Positions 10,841-20,089 of a stretch of DNA of 64,000 nt are shown piece by piece. The stretch is taken from positions 26,906 to 90,905 of the forward strand of contig CACYYM010000023.1 of NCBI GenBank assembly GCA_902778625.1, in the 5' to 3' direction. Made by a program: the position numbers and the translations under genes. Position 1 is the stretch's first letter; each line of letters begins with the position of its first letter. Source of the stretch: an uncultured Bacteroidales bacterium (GTDB lineage: Bacteria > Bacteroidota > Bacteroidia > Bacteroidales > Bacteroidaceae). The notes under the pieces are model-generated. The model saw only the letters and a program-made list of their open reading frames with translations, was not told where the DNA came from and did not search any database.

Positions 10841-10854
10841 CCCCCTACAGGGGG
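10841..10854. repeat. Small palindrome CCCCCTACAGGGGG beside array C
   Basis: A short inverted repeat 6 bases from array C. A near copy (CCCTCTACAGGGG, 20047-20059) lies beside array D, so it may be an accessory hairpin of these arrays. Confidence 0.6.
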
Positions 10855-10860
10855 ATTTCA

Positions 10861-10926
10861 AACGCCGCACGCGGGGATTGCCATCGCCGCACGCGGGGAT
10901 GACCAACGCCGCACGCGGCGTTTTTT
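10861..10926. repeat. 22-nt palindromic array C (GC class, 3 units)
   Basis: Three units (10861, 10883, 10905), exactly 22 nt apart, with outer arms AAACGCC and GGCGTTT complementary. It lies between two genes on the same strand (GH28 stop and GH2 start), so it would fall inside or at the end of the GH28 message. Confidence 0.9.
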
Positions 10927-10933
10927 ACCCCCC

Positions 10934-12337
10934 TTATCGCTCCTCGCCGTTTATGTATAGTTTCCTGGTCACGCAGCCTTCTATCATCGTCGGGTCGAAC
11001 GACTGCTTCTTGTCGCTCACCCTGCAGTTGTCGAAGGTGAAGTTCAGGAGCTTGTATTTGTCCGACGTGCCTACGTCGAAGAAATCCTGTGTGTCCACAT
11101 CGATGTCCTTGAAGGTGATGTCGTTGCACCTGGAGAGCGGCATGTCCTCGCGGTCGCCGGGCTGGAAGAACTGCGTCCAGGGACGTACTACGAGGAAGGA
11201 GGTGCACGAGCCCGAGACGTTTTCTATGCGTATCTTCTCGTAGTGCTGGGGTGTGTCGGGCCTCATCTTCAGCCAAAGCACACGGTTGACGCCATTTATC
11301 TTTATGTCGGAGAGTACGATATTCCAATCGTGTACCGACTCCGAGCCGAGCGTCAGGCATCCGTGCGCCTTGCCGTAGCGGCACTGCTTCACCAGCACGT
11401 TGTACACCGGCCCGTTGTTGGGGTCTTTGTCAGCCCAAGTGCCCTTGCCGCCCTTTATCACGACGGCATCGTCGTTCACCTGCATGTAGCAGCCATGCAC
11501 CAGTACGTCGTGGCACACGTCGAGGTCGATGGCATCGCTCGACGGAGCGCCGTGCTGCTTGGTGTCGCCAGGCGGAATGACGCCCTTCGTCGGCGCGTAG
11601 ATGAAGTTGTCGAGGTAGCGGACCCGCTCGCAACGGTACAGGTGGTTGGTCCAGAACGGCGAGTTGATGAGGTTGACGTCCTGCACGGTCACGTTCCTGC
11701 AGTTCGAGAGATAGACGAGCCTGGGGCGCATGGCCTCGAGGTTGGTGCAGGCCTTGTTGTACATCCGCCTCAACCAGAACTCCTCCCAATAATTGAAGCC
11801 GTTGCCGTCGATGCAGCTCTGCTGCGAAGTGAAGCCCAGCTCGTTCGGCGTATCGTCCCAATCCAGCTTCGCTCCGTCGCCCGTGATGCAGAAGCCGTCC
11901 AGTCCGTCGGCATTGATGAGGGCAGCGAAGTACTGCAACGTCTGCCCTTCCATGCGCGTCTCTAAGAGTCGGAAATCACGTATGCGGTCCGAACCTTTCA
12001 GCCGTCCCTTGACGTAAAGATGGGTGCCTTGCTTGAAGAAGAGCGCCCCGGAAAGAAACGTTCCCTCGGGAATCACGATGACGCCGCCGCCCTCGCTGGC
12101 GCAACGGTCTATCACGGCCTGTATGGCCTCCGTCTGCACGAGCGTCGAGTCCTTCTTCACGCCGTGGTTCGTTATCACGTATTGTTTGCCAAGCTTCCCT
12201 ACGTCCACCTTCTTTGTGTCCTGGAAGAAAGCGTCCATCTGGCTGCCGTCGGGCCACAATGTCTGCTGTCCTTTGGGCTTCGCGGTATTGGCCAAGGCAA
12301 ATGTCAATATGAGCAACAGAAGAAATATCCTTTTCAT
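10934..12337 (-). CDS. Glycoside hydrolase family 28 (polygalacturonase-like)
   Basis: Exported pectin-backbone hydrolase, 467 residues, starting at MKRIFLLLLILTFALANT (signal peptide). A right-handed beta-helix is suggested by its repetitive N/V pattern, with GH28 motifs DAIDLDVCHDV, the catalytic aspartate pair in VNDDAVVIKG, and GKAHGCLTLGSE in the GHG position. An N-terminal pectate-lyase-like stretch (EGGGVIVIPEGTFLSG) is also seen. Its ATG overlaps the TGA of the preceding GH105-GH106 gene by 4 nt (12334-12337), so translation is coupled. It could be an exo-polygalacturonase or a rhamnogalacturonan hydrolase. Confidence 0.88.
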   Translation of the reverse strand: MKRIFLLLLILTFALANTAKPKGQQTLWPDGSQMDAFFQDTKKVDVGKLGKQYVITNHGVKKDSTLVQTEAIQAVIDRCASEGGGVIVIPEGTFLSGALFFKQGTHLYVKGRLKGSDRIRDFRLLETRMEGQTLQYFAALINADGLDGFCITGDGAKLDWDDTPNELGFTSQQSCIDGNGFNYWEEFWLRRMYNKACTNLEAMRPRLVYLSNCRNVTVQDVNLINSPFWTNHLYRCERVRYLDNFIYAPTKGVIPPGDTKQHGAPSSDAIDLDVCHDVLVHGCYMQVNDDAVVIKGGKGTWADKDPNNGPVYNVLVKQCRYGKAHGCLTLGSESVHDWNIVLSDIKINGVNRVLWLKMRPDTPQHYEKIRIENVSGSCTSFLVVRPWTQFFQPGDREDMPLSRCNDITFKDIDVDTQDFFDVGTSDKYKLLNFTFDNCRVSDKKQSFDPTMIEGCVTRKLYINGEER

Positions 12338-15300
12338 GGTTTCAATGTGTATATTCTCACGTACGAGTTCAGGCCCGATGGCATGGGCGTCCAGTCGGCG
12401 TAGGTGGTGCGTTTGTAGTTGATGTCCACCACATTTATCTCGTTGAACTTGCGCCACTTGATGCCCCGTCGGTCGTACTCCGCGATGCGGTTGGCGGGAA
12501 GGTTCGTCACCTCGATGCGGATGGTGTTCTCGCCCTCGCGGAGCAAGCAGTCGAAGTCCAGCGTGAAAGGCACGCACCAGGCACAGCCAATGTATGTGCC
12601 GTTGATAACGACACGTGCCGACTCCCTCACATCGCCCAGGTCGAGCTGGTAGGCCCCCTTCGCGACATCGGCGGAAGAGAGGCTGAATGTTGTCTCGTAA
12701 ACGCCGGTGCCCATGAGCGTGCTTAGGCTGTCGTATGGCAAAGCCTCCCACGTCTTGAGCTTGTCGAGGGTTATCTCTTCATCAAAAGCAGGCTGCGACT
12801 CAATGAAACGAAGCGTCCACTTGTTGCCCGTCAGGTCGGCAAGCAACGCCGTCCCTCCCCTCTCCGTTCGCCCACGACCAGGCTGCAGCTCACCGACCGG
12901 ATAAACCACCGTGGCTTTGCCGTCAGGCAAAACATCAATGAAGCAGCTCTCCCCGCTACGGAGCGAGATGCCGACGCTCCCGCCCGTTGCAGCAAGGGCT
13001 ACCTCTCTCTCCACATCATTTGGCGTAAGGTTCGACACGAAATAGCGATAGCCGTCGCCTATCCTGCGGCGTATCATCTTCATGTGCAGCGCCGTGCGCA
13101 GCTCTTCTGCCTTTGCGTATTTCGCCAGCTCCTGCCTCTCTATATTATATATAATGTGTGCGCCCTGATGCTTAAGCCGCTCCAAATGCTTCTGCACGGC
13201 CTTGCTGAGGATGCAGCCCGGCGGCAGGATGAGCGCAGCGTAGCGAGTCCCGGCTGCCGTTTGCAGCTTGCCGTCCGTGAAGGTCGTGCTGAGCAGGTAC
13301 TTCTCGGATATGTAGTCGCAGTCGTAGCCCAGGGAGTCTATCTTCATTATCGAGGTGATGAACTCGGGTGCCTTCCTGTCCATAGAATTGATTTCAAACA
13401 GCATCAGGCGGTTTTGAAGGTTCGTCCGCCACATGTTCCTCACGGGCAACAGCACGATGAAGTCATTGTCGGGCTCTCCCTCTTGCAGACGTTGCTGACA
13501 GTAATCGATGTAGCCGGTCAGCATCGACGCATCGCGCCAAATGGAGTTGGTGGGCGACATGTCCACCGAAGCATAGAAGCGCCAGCCGGGCCACGGGTCG
13601 TCCTTTGGCGAATAGCACGCGCCGTGGAAGAACATCCTGTTTACTCCGGCACAGAACATCAAGTCGAGGTCGGGCTTCATCTGCGAGAGGGAGGTGCGGA
13701 AGTGCTCCGTGAGCCAAGTGAACGTTTCGCTCGACACAAGCCGCTTGCCTGTAACATGAGCCGCCGAAGAGGCGTACTTCAGCATCGAAAGGTCGGAGAA
13801 GTTCTTGCGCGTCATGCCGGGGTCGGTGCGCAAGCCCTTGATACCAAACTCCGAAAGCCCAAAGCCTTCTATCTCCGGTATGTCAACCGCAGCATAGATG
13901 TCGATGAGGTTGGCTGGCGAGCCATGCGCCTGGTTCCGCACCTTCACGCCGCGCTCATGACTCCAGCGCACCCATTGCTCCGTGAAGTTCTTCAGCAAGA
14001 GGTCGGAAAGCGTCTCGCGATAGTCGCTGATGACCTGCGCGTCGCCATCTACAAACGCCTGCAACTTGTCCTCCAGCCTGTAGCCTCGGCGGGCATGGAA
14101 CTCGCTGAGCAACGTCGGCGTCCAGTCCGCGCCGAACACTTCGTAGGAATCATTGAAGAAAGTGGCCGGCAGGGATGCACCGGAGGTCTTGAAGGCTCGG
14201 TCGAAGCGCGCCAGGTAATGGGCCACGGCAGTCGAGTCGAAATGGTCTATCACGTAGCCCTCGCCGCCCGGAGCCGCCCTCTTTACCTTTTGCCGCGTGC
14301 GGCTTTCGTAGAGGGCGATGACTCTGCGCTTGCCATTCACCTTGCTCTTAAAGTCCTTTTGCACTATCAGGCGAGCGTATGGCTGCTCTTTCTTTGGAGC
14401 AGGCAAGACGATGCTTTGGGCTAAGTTGCTGTCGACAAGCGAATCAACCACCACCAACTTGCAGGCAGCTTCGGAGAGAGGTGTCTCGGGTGAGCCGAAA
14501 GGCCAGCCCGTGCCGAGGTTCATGTCTATCTGTATGCCCTGCCGCTTGCCCTCGCGGATGGTAAAGTCCAGCATCTTCATCCACTCGGGAGAAAGGAAGG
14601 GGATATTATTGGCATCGTTGCCTTGCACGCCATACAGCGGCGTTATCTCCAAAGTCCGGATGCCGTAGGATGCCATCTGCTGCATCTGCCAACGCAGTCC
14701 CGGCTCCGTGACGGCCGAACCCAGCCACCACCATCTTGCGCCTGCCTGCGATGTGTGCTCCTTTATCAGCTTGTAGTACTCCACGGCGGCCAGCAACACG
14801 CAACCCGCTCCGTAGTCCTCAAAGTCTGGAACCTTGGTGTACGTCACCGGCTGCCCGTCCTTCGGCTCCTTGCCTGTACCTTGTATGTATCCGATGAAGC
14901 CGTTCGGGTGTATTGCATTAGTGGCAATGGCATTCCAGGCCTTGTCTGTGGCCGCACGATATTCCTCAGCAGGCAGCAAGCCGTTGCGCACGCCCCATCC
15001 CATTCCCATCAGGAAGAGGGCTGTGCCGGACGTTTCGGGACCGCCGTATGTGACGGGCGACATCAGGCTGACGTTCCAGAAACCATCCTCGCGCTGACAC
15101 TTCAGCAGGGCTTTCATCATGGCCTTGTAGTCCGCTTTCAGCTCTTTGCAGAAAGCGCCAACCTCCTGATTCTCGCTGTAGCCTCTGGTCTTCTCTATGT
15201 CTTCGATGGTCTTGACGTATGCCGCCACTACCCAGCCGTTGCCGCGACTCCAATAGCAGTTCTGCCCGTCGCTCTCCTTGTAGGGAGGCACAAAGTTGGT

Positions 15301-15897
15301 GTCACGCCACCACAGCCCTTCCTTTTCATTCCACAGCCCGCCGCCGCAGACGTTGCGCGACCACTCGTAGCAGTCGCGGGCAAAGAGGATGTAGCGCACG
15401 TCGACCGTGATGCTGTACATCTTTGAGTATGCGGGCATAGCCATCTGTATGGCATCAATCCACGTCCAGTAGTCGCACCGATGCTGGGCCATCTGCTTCT
15501 CCATGTTTGCCCGGCAGCTGTCGAGCATCTGCCTGTCACCAGTCATCTCGTAGCGGTCGAGGTAGGTCTGCATGCAGCACTGGTCGTCGGCATTCGTCGT
15601 CCCGGTGCCGTTGCGCGGTGTCCAATGATGGTGATTGCCCCATTCATCGACGTACCTTATATAATTAGGCTGGGAGTCTATGCTGTTGAGCGCCATCAGT
15701 CCCTCGTAGTACACGCCACGTGTCCAAAGCGAACTGGGGCGCCTTCTGCCCACAAAGGTGTCCTTGGTGGGGTCGGGCCACTTCATCATAAAATAGCGGT
15801 TCACGCGTTGTGCCGCTTCGAGTACATCGTCAGCACGCTGAGCTATGACTGGCGATGAACAAAAGAGAAGAAACACAAACAATAGCCTGTAATACAT
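12334..15897 (-). CDS. GH105-GH106 fusion: unsaturated galacturonyl hydrolase plus alpha-L-rhamnosidase
   Basis: A 1187-residue exported two-enzyme protein. Residues 1-19 are a signal peptide. About 20-390 form a GH105 domain (YteR-like alpha6/alpha6 barrel; LWTRGVYYEGLMAL, YWSRGNGWVVAAY, PETSGTALFLMG). From about 395 to the end is a GH106-type rhamnosidase (RWWWLGSAVTEPGLRWQM, MNLGTGWPFGSPETPLSE) closing with a galactose-binding-like beta domain (VVINGTYIGCAWCVPFTL). GH105 removes the terminal unsaturated galacturonate from rhamnogalacturonan-I fragments and GH106 removes rhamnose. Both alternate in that backbone, so one chain could strip a disaccharide. It starts 3 bases after the DUF4294 gene and overlaps GH28 by 4 nt. 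Confidence 0.88.
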   Translation of the reverse strand: MYYRLLFVFLLFCSSPVIAQRADDVLEAAQRVNRYFMMKWPDPTKDTFVGRRRPSSLWTRGVYYEGLMALNSIDSQPNYIRYVDEWGNHHHWTPRNGTGTTNADDQCCMQTYLDRYEMTGDRQMLDSCRANMEKQMAQHRCDYWTWIDAIQMAMPAYSKMYSITVDVRYILFARDCYEWSRNVCGGGLWNEKEGLWWRDTNFVPPYKESDGQNCYWSRGNGWVVAAYVKTIEDIEKTRGYSENQEVGAFCKELKADYKAMMKALLKCQREDGFWNVSLMSPVTYGGPETSGTALFLMGMGWGVRNGLLPAEEYRAATDKAWNAIATNAIHPNGFIGYIQGTGKEPKDGQPVTYTKVPDFEDYGAGCVLLAAVEYYKLIKEHTSQAGARWWWLGSAVTEPGLRWQMQQMASYGIRTLEITPLYGVQGNDANNIPFLSPEWMKMLDFTIREGKRQGIQIDMNLGTGWPFGSPETPLSEAACKLVVVDSLVDSNLAQSIVLPAPKKEQPYARLIVQKDFKSKVNGKRRVIALYESRTRQKVKRAAPGGEGYVIDHFDSTAVAHYLARFDRAFKTSGASLPATFFNDSYEVFGADWTPTLLSEFHARRGYRLEDKLQAFVDGDAQVISDYRETLSDLLLKNFTEQWVRWSHERGVKVRNQAHGSPANLIDIYAAVDIPEIEGFGLSEFGIKGLRTDPGMTRKNFSDLSMLKYASSAAHVTGKRLVSSETFTWLTEHFRTSLSQMKPDLDLMFCAGVNRMFFHGACYSPKDDPWPGWRFYASVDMSPTNSIWRDASMLTGYIDYCQQRLQEGEPDNDFIVLLPVRNMWRTNLQNRLMLFEINSMDRKAPEFITSIMKIDSLGYDCDYISEKYLLSTTFTDGKLQTAAGTRYAALILPPGCILSKAVQKHLERLKHQGAHIIYNIERQELAKYAKAEELRTALHMKMIRRRIGDGYRYFVSNLTPNDVEREVALAATGGSVGISLRSGESCFIDVLPDGKATVVYPVGELQPGRGRTERGGTALLADLTGNKWTLRFIESQPAFDEEITLDKLKTWEALPYDSLSTLMGTGVYETTFSLSSADVAKGAYQLDLGDVRESARVVINGTYIGCAWCVPFTLDFDCLLREGENTIRIEVTNLPANRIAEYDRRGIKWRKFNEINVVDINYKRTTYADWTPMPSGLNSYVRIYTLKP

Positions 15898-15900
15898 TGT

Positions 15901-16536
15901 CTATATTTGTCCCGTTTCCACTTGGCGGACGACGCGTTCTATGAGCTTGTCCTCCTCTTCCGGATGATACTCTTTCTTCAGGCTGGCGCGGAAAGTCCAA
16001 GCAAAGACCTGATAGAATGCCGCCCGCGTGGGGCCCAGGAAGGCCTGCACGATTTCATACGATGACTGGTTGCACTCCCTGTCGACCAGCTTGATGAGGA
16101 GTTTGCCTTGCGAATAAGTAAGCTTCTTCATCTGCGGCTTGTACGTCTCGAAGATTTCATGCTCGACAGCCTTGATGTGGGCGTTCTTCTCCTTTTGCGT
16201 AGGCAATGCTTCCAGCGTCTCGTAGGTCTCGCCAATCATCTCGTTGACCTGCTGGGCGATGGGCAGAACTTTCTTGACGTTATAGACGAGACGGTTATAT
16301 GCCTTCCTCTGCTTCTCGCTTTTGAACTTGAGGGGCGGATAGACCCAAAGCTCGGGAAGGAGGTAGCACCACATCGTGTCGCCATTCTCGATGATGGGTT
16401 TCACATAGCGGAACCTTTGGAGCTTGAGCTTGTAGCTGACTGGCTCCTGTGGCAACAAGTCGTCCTCTTCCTCCTGAGCCCAAACCAGTCCGCTCAAGAG
16501 CAAAAGCGTGGTCAATATGAACGCCTTACGTATCAT
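15901..16536 (-). CDS. DUF4294 family exported protein
   Basis: A 211-residue Bacteroidetes-type DUF4294 protein of unknown function. I start it at 16536 (MIRKAFILTTLLLLSGLVWA, signal peptide), because the -7 element TATTTTTG ends 7 bases upstream and rules out the longer frame start. The body (VYPPLKFKSEKQRKAYNRL, QGKLLIKLVDRE) is basic and helical. It is the first gene of the pectin operon, 3 bases before GH105-GH106, although DUF4294 genes are not usually linked to glycosidases, so shared transcription need not mean shared function. Confidence 0.85.
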   Translation of the reverse strand: MIRKAFILTTLLLLSGLVWAQEEEDDLLPQEPVSYKLKLQRFRYVKPIIENGDTMWCYLLPELWVYPPLKFKSEKQRKAYNRLVYNVKKVLPIAQQVNEMIGETYETLEALPTQKEKNAHIKAVEHEIFETYKPQMKKLTYSQGKLLIKLVDRECNQSSYEIVQAFLGPTRAAFYQVFAWTFRASLKKEYHPEEEDKLIERVVRQVETGQI

Positions 16537-16543
16537 TCCGCTG

Positions 16544-16551
16544 CAAAAATA
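16544..16551 (-). promoter_or_regulatory. -7 element of the DUF4294-GH105/106-GH28 operon
   Basis: TATTTTTG on the minus strand, 7 bases before the ATG at 16536. The transcript would have almost no leader. The -33 TTTG is not clear. Confidence 0.55.
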
Positions 16552-16642
16552 CAATTTTTTAGTTGACACAGCACCATTCTTAATTCATTATTATGTTTTT
16601 TTAATTCTTCCTCGTCCACTGCATAATTTTGAATTTAATAAT

Positions 16643-16673
16643 TTTGAATTTTGAATTATTACTCGTAACTTTG
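16643..16673 (+). promoter_or_regulatory. Promoter of the radical SAM-GH95 pair
   Basis: TTTG (16643-16646), 19-base spacer, TAACTTTG (16666-16673). The ATG follows 8 bases later, so the message is nearly leaderless. Confidence 0.75.
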
Positions 16674-16681
16674 CAGAAGTT

Positions 16682-17458
16682 ATGAGTACTATTATCTACG
16701 ATTCGCCTATCTTCGGGCCTGTTCACAGCCGGAGACTGGGCATATCTCTCGGCATCAACTTGCTACCGAAAGGCGGGAAGGTGTGCAGTTTTGATTGCAT
16801 CTATTGTGAGTGCGGACTGAACAAGGAGCGGCGAACAAAGAACCCTTTGCCCACGGCTGATGAGGTGGTTGAGGGACTGGAAAGCAAATTGCTGGAGCTT
16901 AAGGCAGAGGGCATCGTGCCCGATGTGCTGACCTTTGCCGGTAACGGTGAGCCGACGCTGCACCCGCATTTCCCCGAGATTGTGGAAAGGGTGCAGAAGG
17001 TTAGGGATATCTACTGCCCGTCGGCCAAGATGAGCATCCTCTCGAATGCCACACAGATTCGCCGCCCCGAGATACGCGAAGCGCTGCTCCTCTTCGACAA
17101 CAATATCCTGAAGCTCGACACGGTCTGCCCTACGTATATAAACAATGTGGACCGTCCGCAAGGACACTACGACGTGGTGGAGCAAATCGCGTGTATGGAG
17201 CTATTTAAGGGACAGTGTATCATCCAAACGATGCTTATGAAGGGCTATTACGAAGGCCACGACCTCGACAATACTGGCGAGGCTTTTGTGCAACCCTATC
17301 TCGAAGCCTTGAAGCGCATCAAACCGCGTGCTGTCATGCTTTACACGCTCGACCGTGAAACGCCCGTCATGGGCCTTGAGAAAGCAACGCCAGCAGCGAT
17401 GGAAGCCATTGCTGCTCGCATCCGTGAACTCGGCATTGAAGTGTCGGTCAGTTACTAA
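16682..17458 (+). CDS. Radical SAM protein (COG0731-like)
   Basis: A 258-residue radical S-adenosylmethionine enzyme. The iron-sulphur motif is C35-SFD-C39-IY-C42 in [13 protein letters not shown], preceded by [18 protein letters not shown], as in TYW1-related stand-alone enzymes of COG0731. SAM-binding [10 protein letters not shown] follows. The substrate is unknown; the COG includes wybutosine-type and other activities, so no function is proposed. It precedes GH95 by 19 bases and probably shares its transcript, which may be coincidental. Confidence 0.85.
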   Translation: MSTIIYDSPIFGPVHSRRLGISLGINLLPKGGKVCSFDCIYCECGLNKERRTKNPLPTADEVVEGLESKLLELKAEGIVPDVLTFAGNGEPTLHPHFPEIVERVQKVRDIYCPSAKMSILSNATQIRRPEIREALLLFDNNILKLDTVCPTYINNVDRPQGHYDVVEQIACMELFKGQCIIQTMLMKGYYEGHDLDNTGEAFVQPYLEALKRIKPRAVMLYTLDRETPVMGLEKATPAAMEAIAARIRELGIEVSVSY

Positions 17459-17477
17459 CGAAATAAGATTTTTTGAG

Positions 17478-19979
17478 ATGAATAAAACGTATTTATTGTC
17501 CGTCATCTTTAGTCTGTTGTCTGCTGTCGCTAATGCTCAGCCTCATCGTCTTTGGTACTCGCAGCCAGCTTCCCATTGGCTCGAGGCATTGCCCATCGGT
17601 AACAGCCACTTGGGGGCAATGGTCTATGGCGGCACAGAAACCGAGGAGATACAACTGAACGAAGAGACATTCTGGAGTGGAAGTCCCTATGAGAACAACA
17701 GCAAGGAATCGCTCGAAAGGCTGCCCGAAGTGCGTCGCCTCATTTTTGAAGGCAAGGAGCAGGAAGCCACAAGGCTTCTCGACCGCTACTTCGTGAAAGG
17801 TCCTCACGGCATGCGTTTCTTGCCGATGGGAAGCCTGAAGCTATCGCTCGGGCACAAGGACGTGAAGAACTACAAGCGCGATTTGAACCTCAGCGATGCC
17901 ACAACCACCACTTCCTATATATATAATAATGTAAAGTACGAGCGGACAGTCTTTGCCTCGCTTGCCGACAATGTCATTGTCTGTCAGCTGAAGGCAGGCA
18001 AGAAGGGCGCCCTGTCGTTTGGCATCGACTTCGCAAGCCAATTGCCTTTTGAGCTCCTGAGCGAGGTCGTCACGGGAGGGAACGGACAGGTGAGCTTCCT
18101 CACCGCCACCGTCGATGGTGTTGACCAAGAAGGCGTCAAGGCAGGCCTGAAGGCTGATTGCAAAGTGATGCTCAAGACGGACGGCAAGACATCGTGGCGC
18201 AGCAATGGGCTCGACGTCAGCAAGGCTTCGACGGCAACGCTCTACGTTGTGGCAGCCACGAACTTCGTCAACTATCACGACATCAGCGGCAATGCCGAGG
18301 AGAAGAACAAGCAGACGCTGGATGCCCTCGAAGGCTTGTCGTACAAGACGCTCCTCAAGCGACATGTGAAAAAGTACCAGGAGCAATACGACCGCGTTTC
18401 GCTCGTCTTGTCCAAGAACTCCAGGAATTCAAACCTTCCCACCGATCAGCGGCTTGCAGCTTTCGAAAAGGACCCGAGCGACTTCGACCTTGTCTCGCTC
18501 ATGATGCAGTACGGCCGCTACCTGCTCATCTCGTCGAGCCAGCCGGGCGGTCAGCCTGCCAACCTGCAAGGCGTGTGGAACGATAAGTTCGAGGCTCCGT
18601 GGGATTCGAAGTACACCATCAATATCAATGCCGAGATGAACTACTGGCCGGCTCTCGTCGGCAACCTGGCAGAGACACAGCAGCCGTTCTTCTCGATGGT
18701 GAAGGACCTTAGCGAGACTGGCTCCCTAACAGCACAGACGATGTATGGCTGCAAAGGTTGGGTGGCACATCACAACACCGACCTCTGGCGCATTGGCGGT
18801 CCTGTTGACGGCACACCTTGGGGCATGTTCCCCACTGGCGGCGCCTGGCTCGCAACACACCTCTGGCAACACTACCTCTTTACGGGCGACAAGGCCTTCC
18901 TCGCCGAGTACTATCCCGTGCTGAAAGGCGCCGCAGACTTCCTTCTGGACTATATGCAGACCTATCCCGAGACGGGCGAGGTGAAGCAGGCTGCCGGTTG
19001 GCTCATGACTGTGCCTACCGTATCGCCGGAGCATGGACCTGAAGGCAAGGGCACCAACGTGACGGCTGGCTCGACGATGGACAACCAGATTGCCTTCGAC
19101 ATCCTCTCCGCCACCGCACAAGCCGCTAAGGTCCTGGGCAAAGATGATTCGGAACGCTACACTTTTCGTTCTTCACTCTCGAAACTTCCGCCCATGCAGA
19201 TCGGCCGATACGGTCAACTTCAGGAGTGGCTCATCGATGCCGACAATCCGCGCGACGAGCATCGCCACATCAGCCACCTCTACGGCCTCTATCCCTCGAA
19301 CCAGATTTCGCCCTACAGCCATCCCGACCTCTTTACCGCTGCTGCCAACACCCTCAAGCAAAGGGGCGATATGGCAACGGGCTGGAGCCTCGGCTGGAAG
19401 ACCAACTTCTGGGCACGCATGCTCGACGGCAACCACGCGTTCCTCATCATAAAGAACATGCTCCACCTCTTGCCGGACGACTCGAAAGCAAAGCAATTCC
19501 CGCTCGGCCGAACCTATCCGAACCTCTTCGATGCACATCCGCCCTTCCAGATCGACGGCAACTTCGGCGTAGCTGCTGGCATCTGCGAGATGCTTCTCCA
19601 GAGCCACGACGGCGCCGTCCATCTCTTGCCGGCATTGCCCGATGACTGGCAGAACGGCGAAGTGAAAGGACTGCGTGCTCGAGGCGGCTTTATTGTAGAC
19701 GAAACTTGGACTGGCGGCAAACTCACAACGGCAAAAGTGGCTTCCACCATCGGCGGCACCCTTCGACTGCGTTCGTATGTTCCCCTGAAAGCGAAAGGAC
19801 TGAAAGAAGCCACAGGCAGCTGTCCCAACGACCTGCTCGCTCCTGCCCAGATACGCAAGCCTCTGCATTCAACCGAACTGAAGGACTTCGAACTACTGCC
19901 AATCAGGAAGGTTTACGAATACGACCTCGAGACCCTCGCCGGCAAGACGTACGAAATAACCCCGCAGGCGGCGTTTTAA
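17478..19979 (+). CDS. Glycoside hydrolase family 95 (alpha-L-fucosidase or alpha-L-galactosidase)
   Basis: Exported inverting glycosidase, 833 residues from [20 protein letters not shown] (signal peptide). GH95 landmarks: [16 protein letters not shown] near the N terminus, the catalytic Asn pair in [12 protein letters not shown], the acid in TVSPEHGP, and QIDGNFG near the end. In characterised relatives it removes 1,2-linked L-fucose or L-galactose, both found in rhamnogalacturonan-II and xyloglucan, in keeping with the neighbouring pectin enzymes. The last six residues and stop (TPQAAF) are encoded by the first unit of palindromic array D, so the natural end has probably been replaced or extended. 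Confidence 0.93.
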   Translation: MNKTYLLSVIFSLLSAVANAQPHRLWYSQPASHWLEALPIGNSHLGAMVYGGTETEEIQLNEETFWSGSPYENNSKESLERLPEVRRLIFEGKEQEATRLLDRYFVKGPHGMRFLPMGSLKLSLGHKDVKNYKRDLNLSDATTTTSYIYNNVKYERTVFASLADNVIVCQLKAGKKGALSFGIDFASQLPFELLSEVVTGGNGQVSFLTATVDGVDQEGVKAGLKADCKVMLKTDGKTSWRSNGLDVSKASTATLYVVAATNFVNYHDISGNAEEKNKQTLDALEGLSYKTLLKRHVKKYQEQYDRVSLVLSKNSRNSNLPTDQRLAAFEKDPSDFDLVSLMMQYGRYLLISSSQPGGQPANLQGVWNDKFEAPWDSKYTININAEMNYWPALVGNLAETQQPFFSMVKDLSETGSLTAQTMYGCKGWVAHHNTDLWRIGGPVDGTPWGMFPTGGAWLATHLWQHYLFTGDKAFLAEYYPVLKGAADFLLDYMQTYPETGEVKQAAGWLMTVPTVSPEHGPEGKGTNVTAGSTMDNQIAFDILSATAQAAKVLGKDDSERYTFRSSLSKLPPMQIGRYGQLQEWLIDADNPRDEHRHISHLYGLYPSNQISPYSHPDLFTAAANTLKQRGDMATGWSLGWKTNFWARMLDGNHAFLIIKNMLHLLPDDSKAKQFPLGRTYPNLFDAHPPFQIDGNFGVAAGICEMLLQSHDGAVHLLPALPDDWQNGEVKGLRARGGFIVDETWTGGKLTTAKVASTIGGTLRLRSYVPLKAKGLKEATGSCPNDLLAPAQIRKPLHSTELKDFELLPIRKVYEYDLETLAGKTYEITPQAAF

Positions 19980-20044
19980 TCCCCGCACGCGGCGTTGGCC
20001 ATCCCCGCACGCGGAAATTGCAATCCCCGCGTGCGGCGTTTTTT
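19958..20044. repeat. 22-nt palindromic array D (GC class, 4 units; first unit translated)
   Basis: Units start at 19958, 19980, 20001 and 20023 (spacing 22, 21, 22). Unit 1 contains the GH95 stop codon at 19977-19979 and is identical to unit 1 of array G. The array ends in a T-run and lies between convergent GH95 and trkH. Confidence 0.9.
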
Positions 20045-20089
20045 ATCCCTCTACAGGGGAGTCGAAAATCTGTCTCTCGAAAAAGGGTG

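Noticed and set aside
12338..12751. N-terminal extension of the GH28 open frame
   Set aside because: It is the shadow of the GH105-GH106 gene; the signal peptide at 12337 and the ATGA overlap mark the true start.
13084..14424. 446-codon open frame opposite the GH105-GH106 gene
   Set aside because: Antisense shadow; composition and residue use (His/Arg/Leu-rich) are not protein-like.
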